From CAYOHP01 sp964403795 [NCBI: uncultured bacterium] (lineage in GTDB: Bacteria; Muiribacteriota; UBA6191; CAZXTJ01), in NCBI GenBank assembly GCA_964403795.1, contig CAYOHP010000001.1, positions 1 to 64,000 on the forward strand: 64,000 bases of DNA. Direction: 5' to 3'. Positions within the stretch are counted from its first letter, which is position 1. Each line of letters begins with the position of its first letter. The notes beneath the pieces were generated by a model that saw nothing but the letters and a program-made list of their open reading frames with translations, was not told the origin of the DNA and ran no database searches. Below, in pieces: positions 59,564-64,000 of the stretch. The translations under genes were made by a program, and so were the position numbers.

Positions 59564-61629
59564 CCGGAATCGCGCTCCCACATGGCACGCAGCCGGGAGG
59601 CCACGTCGATCCTCGGAAGGCTCGTCGCAGCCCGGTTCCCGTCCGCCGCCACGGTCCTCCCGAACCCCACCGCCTCGAAGCGGTCCCGGATCGCAGGCGG
59701 TACGAAACGCGACACCGGCGCGTAGACGTGCCGATCACCGAGGCGCGCCTGGCCCCGGATCTGGAAGCGGTGCGGATGCACCAGGGTGAGGTTCCGCCGG
59801 GCCCGGGTCATGGCTACGTAGAGGAGCCGCCGCTCTTCCTCGACCTCTTCCGGCGTACCGGTGGCCAGGTCCGAGGGGATGGCCCCATCGGCGAGGTTCA
59901 GCAGGTAGACCGCCTCCCACTCCTGGCCCTTGGCGGAATGGATGGTCGAGAGGATCAGGTAGTCCTCGTCCCGGTAGGGCACCCCGGACTCGGCTCCGGT
60001 GGCCTCGGGCGGATCCAACGTCAGTTCGACCAGGAAGCGTTCCCGGGAGGGAAAGCGGGCCGCGATCGTCTCCAGCTGTTCGAGGTCGCCGGCCCGCACC
60101 CCGTGGTCGTCATGGATCCGCTCCAGGTGCGGCTGGTACCAGGACCGCACCCGCCCCACCTGGCCCTGCCACTCGGGACTGCCGCGTAGTCCCACCAACA
60201 GCTCGACCAGGCCCGGCCACCACGGACGCGCCCCCGGCGGCACCCCGCACCCGGCCAGCGCTCCCAGATCGCCCCCGGCGGCCTCGACCGCTCCCACGAT
60301 CCGCTCCGCCGCCGCCGGCCCGATCCCCGGCAGGAGCTTCGCCACCCGGTAGCCGGCGATGCCGTCCCGCGGGTTCTCGGCGAAGCGCAGCACCGAGAGA
60401 AGGTCCTTCACGTGGGCGGCTTCCAGGAACTTGAGTCCCCCGAACTTCACGAACGGGATCCCCCGGCGTCCCAGCTCGATCTCGAGCTCGGCGCTATGGT
60501 GGGCGGTCCGGAACAGGACCGCCTGCTGCTTCAAAGCGATGCCCTGCTCCCGGGCCTCGAGGATCCGCTCCACCACGCACTCGACCTGGGCGGTCTCGTC
60601 CTCGGCGGTCACCAGCGAGGGCTTCGTGCCTCCCTCGACGACCGAGCGCAGCCGCTTCTCGAAGGCCCGCGTCGAGAGCCCGATCACCGCGTTGGCCGCC
60701 TCCAGGATCGGCTGGGTGGAACGGTAGTTCGCCTCCAGCTTCACCACCGTCGCCGCCCGCGGGAAGCGGTCCGGGAATCCCAGGATGTTCTCCACCGTGG
60801 CGGCCCGGAACCCGAAGATGGCCTGGGCATCGTCGCCGACCACGGTGAGCCCCGAGCCCTCGGGCCGGAGCCCCATGAGGATCGCTTCCTGCAGGGCATT
60901 GGTGTCCTGGTACTCGTCGACCAGCACATGGTCGAACCCGGCAGCCACCTCGCGGGCCAGCGCCGGCTCCGCCATCAGGTGGGACCAGTAGAGCAGCAGG
61001 TCGTCGTAGTCGAGGACGTGGCGCGCCTGCTTGGCTTCCACGTAGGCAGCGAAGAGCTCGCGCAACCGGCCTTCCCACTCGCGACACCAGGGGAAGACCG
61101 CGGCCAACTCGGCCTCCAGGCTGCGGCGGGTGTTCACGCACCGGGAGTAGATCGCCAGGCAGGTCGACTTCTGGGGAAAGCGTTTGCCCAGCTTGGTGAA
61201 ACCCAGACGGGTACGCAGCACATCGAGCAGGTCGGCAGCGTCGCCCCGGTCGAGCACCGTGAACGAGGGGTCGAGGCCCACCGACTCGGCGAAGCGACGC
61301 AGGATGCGATTGCCCACCGCATGGAAGGTCCCGGCCCAGGCGATCTCGGCCGCCCGGGGCCCACCCGAGACCCGGGCCACGATCCGCTGGGCCCGACGGT
61401 CCAACTCGGCCGCCGCCCTCCGGGTGAAGGTGAGCAGCAGGATCCGGCGGGGATCGAGGCCCTGGACCACCAGCCACGCCAGGCGATGGGCCAGGGTGTG
61501 GGTCTTGCCGGTCCCGGCCCCCGCCAGGATGAGCAGGGGACGCGCCGGGTCGCTCTCGACCGCGGCCCGCTGCTCCGGGTTCAGGCCCTCGAAGGGATCG
61601 GCGGGTTCCAACCCCACCATGCTACGCAT
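59560..61629 (-). CDS. UvrD/PcrA-family DNA helicase
   Basis: A 689-residue superfamily I helicase. Motifs in order: Q motif LNPEQRAAV, Walker A GAGTGKTHTLAHR, TFTRRAA, Walker B VDEYQDTN, VGDDAQAIFGFRAA, a motif IV/V region with STIHSAKGQEWEAVYLL, and VAMTRARRNL (motif VI). It unwinds DNA in repair or replication restart. A GATAGT box six bases before ATG 61629 gives a leaderless-type start. C-terminal Tudor-like extension of PcrA is absent, so a UvrD/Rep-like role is most probable. It follows the cyclase on the same strand (79 bases). Confidence 0.9.
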   Translation of the reverse strand: MRSMVGLEPADPFEGLNPEQRAAVESDPARPLLILAGAGTGKTHTLAHRLAWLVVQGLDPRRILLLTFTRRAAAELDRRAQRIVARVSGGPRAAEIAWAGTFHAVGNRILRRFAESVGLDPSFTVLDRGDAADLLDVLRTRLGFTKLGKRFPQKSTCLAIYSRCVNTRRSLEAELAAVFPWCREWEGRLRELFAAYVEAKQARHVLDYDDLLLYWSHLMAEPALAREVAAGFDHVLVDEYQDTNALQEAILMGLRPEGSGLTVVGDDAQAIFGFRAATVENILGFPDRFPRAATVVKLEANYRSTQPILEAANAVIGLSTRAFEKRLRSVVEGGTKPSLVTAEDETAQVECVVERILEAREQGIALKQQAVLFRTAHHSAELEIELGRRGIPFVKFGGLKFLEAAHVKDLLSVLRFAENPRDGIAGYRVAKLLPGIGPAAAERIVGAVEAAGGDLGALAGCGVPPGARPWWPGLVELLVGLRGSPEWQGQVGRVRSWYQPHLERIHDDHGVRAGDLEQLETIAARFPSRERFLVELTLDPPEATGAESGVPYRDEDYLILSTIHSAKGQEWEAVYLLNLADGAIPSDLATGTPEEVEEERRLLYVAMTRARRNLTLVHPHRFQIRGQARLGDRHVYAPVSRFVPPAIRDRFEAVGFGRTVAADGNRAATSLPRIDVASRLRAMWERDSG

Positions 61630-61708
61630 CTGTCCACTATCGCGGCAAGCCCGGCGCCGGCCCCGCCCGGACCCCAGCCCGCTGCGCCCGGCCCGACGCC
61701 ACGGCCCG

Positions 61709-63310
61709 CTACCCCTCGCGCCACCCGAACATCGGGAGCGGCTCGGCCTTGCCCTTCAACTTATGGGCCCCGAGGTCCCGGAACAGCCCCCGCCGCTCGG
61801 GCGAGAGCTTCCCCAGCACCGCCTCCGACACCAGCAAGGCCACCCCCTGCTCCTTGGTGGCGCTCTCCAAACGGGAAGCCACGTTCACGGCGTCGCCGAT
61901 CACCGTGTACTCGAGCCGGTCCGGACTCCCGATGTTCCCCGCCACCACGGTCCCGAAGTGGACCCCGATCCCGTTGTCGACGGCCGGCTTGCCCCGCTCG
62001 GCGAGCCGCCGGTTCACCTCCGCGAGGTGTTCCCGCATGGCGAGCGCGGCGTCGATCGCGGCATCGCAGGCATCGCTCTCGCCGGCCAGCCCGAACACCG
62101 CCATGGCGGCATCCCCGATGAACTTGTCGAGCACCCCGCCCCGCCCGTGGATGGCCGCCACCGTGCCCGTGAAGTACTCGTTCAGGAACGCCACCAGCTC
62201 GGTGGGCGACATCGACTCGGAGAGCGGCGTGAAGTTCCGAAGATCGCTGAACAGGACCGCCACATCGACCAGCCGTCCGCCCAGGTCGGTCCCCTGCTCG
62301 CTGGCCAGGATGCTCTTCGCCACCTGCGGGCTCACGTACTTCCCGAAGGCCTTGCGGATCCGCTCCCGCTCGGCGAGACCGGCGATCATCTCGTTGGTCC
62401 CGGAGGCGATCCGGGCGAACTCGTCCTGGGTGAAGGCGGGGACCCGGACCTGGTAGTCGCCCCGCTTCACGGCGTCCAGAGCCGAGAGTTCGAGGGCGAA
62501 CATGTCGGCGAGGTTGGCGGCGTAGCGGCGCACTACCAGGTAGGAGCACCCGAAGAGCACCACCATCACGAAGACGATTTCCCAGGCCACCTCGGCGAAG
62601 GGGATGTTCCGCCCCCGGCTCACCGCGAAGCGCAGCTCGAGGAAGTCCTTCTCGATCAGGAGCACCATGACTGTGGAGAAGACCAGCAGGGTCACGGTGA
62701 AGAAGACCAGGAACTGCACCGCCACCGGCACGTAGCCGGCGTCGATCCGGGGCGGGTCCAGCTTCTGCTCCAGCACCAGCCGGGCCGAGCGCCGCTGCCG
62801 CTCCAGCAGCTCGAAGGCCCCGGCGAAGAACCCCAGGGTGGCGCACCCGATCGCCAGCTTGGCCCCGCTCTTGGCGAAGGGGAACCCGTAGCCCCAGAGG
62901 TTGCGGAGCGCGATCGCCATCCCCGACCCGCTCCAGATCGTCCATGCGAGCAGGAAGTGGGCCGTCGGGATACCCGAACGTCCCGCCATCAGCGCCGCTT
63001 CCACTCGCCGGTCGAGGAACCCGAACCCCGGCGTGGCGGCCACCTGCACCAGCACCAGGAGCAGCCCGAGTTCGCCCGCGATCTCCACCGATCCCTGGCC
63101 GGCGAGCAGGGGACAGACCTCGACCGCGTAGAGCCCGATGAGGAAGGCCCCGAAGAGCGTCTGGGCCAGCCTCGGCAGGAGCCGTGACGGTTCCGCTCCC
63201 CCGCCCGGTTCGCGCCCGGCGCCCGATGCGGCCCCGGTTCCGGCGTCCGCACCAACACCGCCCGCAGCCGCCGGCCCCGCACCCGGCCCGCCTCGACTCC
63301 CGTCCTTCAT
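61709..63310 (-). CDS. Membrane-bound class III adenylate cyclase
   Basis: A 533-residue protein. A disordered Gly/Ala-rich N-terminus (1-45) precedes about six membrane helices, a HAMP-like linker (VRRYAANLADMF..GDYQVRVPAFTQDE) and a class III cyclase domain. Metal-binding aspartates are in VAVLFSDLRNFTP and DKFIGDAAMAVFG. The substrate-specifying Lys of DKFIGD and Thr of YTVIGDAVN are those of ATP-using cyclases. It makes cAMP in response to a membrane signal. Its start overlaps the PlsC-like gene stop (ATGA), so the two are co-transcribed. Confidence 0.88.
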   Translation of the reverse strand: MKDGSRGGPGAGPAAAGGVGADAGTGAASGAGREPGGGAEPSRLLPRLAQTLFGAFLIGLYAVEVCPLLAGQGSVEIAGELGLLLVLVQVAATPGFGFLDRRVEAALMAGRSGIPTAHFLLAWTIWSGSGMAIALRNLWGYGFPFAKSGAKLAIGCATLGFFAGAFELLERQRRSARLVLEQKLDPPRIDAGYVPVAVQFLVFFTVTLLVFSTVMVLLIEKDFLELRFAVSRGRNIPFAEVAWEIVFVMVVLFGCSYLVVRRYAANLADMFALELSALDAVKRGDYQVRVPAFTQDEFARIASGTNEMIAGLAERERIRKAFGKYVSPQVAKSILASEQGTDLGGRLVDVAVLFSDLRNFTPLSESMSPTELVAFLNEYFTGTVAAIHGRGGVLDKFIGDAAMAVFGLAGESDACDAAIDAALAMREHLAEVNRRLAERGKPAVDNGIGVHFGTVVAGNIGSPDRLEYTVIGDAVNVASRLESATKEQGVALLVSEAVLGKLSPERRGLFRDLGAHKLKGKAEPLPMFGWREG

Positions 63311-64000
63311 CGCCGCTCCCGATCCGGTTCGCCGCAGTGCTCGAGCAGAAACGCCCGGGTCCGGTCCCGGAGCGCCACTGCTGCCTCCAGGTCAGCCCCC
63401 GAGGGGACCACCGGCGGGCCCGCCGTGAGCACCACGGTACCGGGTCTCGGCCATCCCTGGTCGGGCTCCAGGCACCACCGGGTCCCGGCGATCGCCACCG
63501 GCACGATCGGGAGCCCGAGCCGGGCCGCCAGCTGGAACGCCCCCATCTTGAACGGGAGCAGGCCCGGCACCCGCTGGAAGGTCCCTTCGGGGAACACCAC
63601 CACCCCGTCTCCGCGGGCCGCCGCGGCCTCGACCTCGCGCTGGTCCTCGACCGCCTTCACGGCGTCGAAGCGCTCCACGAACAGGGCGTCGAGCCCGCCG
63701 AAGAACCTGCGCCCCACGAAGCTCTCCCGGAGCTCGCTCTTCACCACCGGGCGCAGGCGACGAGGCGCCACCGCCAGCAGCACCGGGGCATCGAGGTAGC
63801 TCTGGTGGTTGGCCACCACCACCACGTTCCCGCTGGCTGGCAGGTGCTCGAAGCCGCGGCACTCGACCCGGGTCCGGGTCATCACGAGGAAGGCCCGGCA
63901 CACCGCCTTGAGCACCCTCCAGCGCAGCGCCGGCCAGGGGGCGAAGGCCGAGACCAGCCACCCGATCGCCCCCATCGAGAGGAACCACGCCCACCACCAG
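63307..64000 (-). CDS. PlsC-type lysophospholipid acyltransferase (start may lie beyond the window)
   Basis: At least 222 residues; ATG 63975 is a possible start, but the frame stays open to the right edge (WWWAWFLS before the Met), so the gene may be longer or part of a larger fusion. Acyltransferase motifs: NHQSYLDAPVLL (the H-x4-D catalytic motif), VKSELRE, FPEGTF and VPVAIAGTRW. It transfers acyl groups to lysophosphatidic acid or lysolipids at the inner membrane. Co-transcription with the cyclase is inferred from the ATGA overlap. Confidence 0.82.
   Translation of the reverse strand, partial: WWWAWFLSMGAIGWLVSAFAPWPALRWRVLKAVCRAFLVMTRTRVECRGFEHLPASGNVVVVANHQSYLDAPVLLAVAPRRLRPVVKSELRESFVGRRFFGGLDALFVERFDAVKAVEDQREVEAAAARGDGVVVFPEGTFQRVPGLLPFKMGAFQLAARLGLPIVPVAIAGTRWCLEPDQGWPRPGTVVLTAGPPVVPSGADLEAAVALRDRTRAFLLEHCGEPDRERR

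Noticed and set aside
61644-61660. Minus-strand CGGCGCCGGGCTTGC before the helicase as a sigma-54 promoter
   Set aside because: The -24 block is poor and the predicted start would leave almost no leader; a GATAGT box fits better.
1-64000. CRISPR arrays, insertion sequences, rRNA or tRNA genes
   Set aside because: No regular repeats, terminal inverted repeats, transposase motifs or cloverleaf-like sequences were noticed in the short intergenic gaps.

Overview
The window comes from a high-GC, double-membraned (diderm) bacterium of uncertain phylum. Several independent genes point to an LPS-bearing outer membrane: an LptC/LptA/LptB set directly after a KdsD-type arabinose-5-phosphate isomerase, a penicillin-binding protein 2, and two exported SLH-domain proteins, one of them a probable outer-membrane porin. 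SLH-tethered porins and a DUF3084 gene next to a YqgF-like gene are typical of Cyanobacteria, Deinococcota and related lineages. The CbcL-like multihaem cytochrome recalls metal-reducing Geobacter. The mixture suggests a poorly cultured lineage, and I do not assign a phylum. Coding density is very high. Genes are commonly joined by 4-base ATGA/GTGA/TTGA overlaps, and GTG starts are frequent. No tRNA, rRNA, IS element, prophage or CRISPR array was seen.

Layout. 1-2.9 kb: the 3' end of a 5'-nucleotidase and two exported proteins. 3.0-6.7 kb: mreD-mrdA (cell elongation) and two small genes. 6.9-15.05 kb: one tight run pyrG-kdsD-lptC-lptA-lptB-DUF3084-yqgF (CTP, Kdo precursor, LPS export). 15-19.5 kb: a MerR-TPR pair, a small SLH protein, a methyltransferase and an SLH porin. 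19.6-32 kb: uridine kinase, glycosyltransferase, esterase, a HEAT-repeat/PilT fusion, membrane and exported proteins, and a secreted HNH-type nuclease. 32-38 kb: a membrane Ser/Thr kinase, a Cys/Met-rich lipoprotein and exported proteins. 38-44.7 kb: mutS-CPBP protease and mgtE-recO. 44.7-50.4 kb: a DnaA-box cluster, a transglutaminase-like exported protein, a first minor-pseudopilin operon and a LysM metallopeptidase. 50.4-55 kb: hydrolase, HU and a 19-haem cytochrome fused to a b-type membrane domain. 55-58.1 kb: a second pseudopilin operon fused to htpX and a Vms1/VLRF1-like gene. 58.4-64 kb: an exported protein with a protease-propeptide-like domain, a UvrD-type helicase, an adenylate cyclase and a PlsC-type acyltransferase.

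The most interesting signals are: (i) five sites with the exact sigma-54 geometry (GG-N10-GC), placed before exported proteins and before the htpX-VLRF1-pseudopilin operon; (ii) the 19-haem cytochrome c/cytochrome b fusion; (iii) the bacterial VLRF1-like gene between htpX and pseudopilins; (iv) a HEAT-PilT fusion ATPase; (v) a cluster of DnaA boxes downstream of recO; (vi) several TA-rich -10 elements 6-8 nt before starts that lack a Shine-Dalgarno site, which suggests leaderless transcripts. Together they suggest a surface, pilus and secretion programme under sigma-54 control, next to extracellular electron transfer. That last link is inference.
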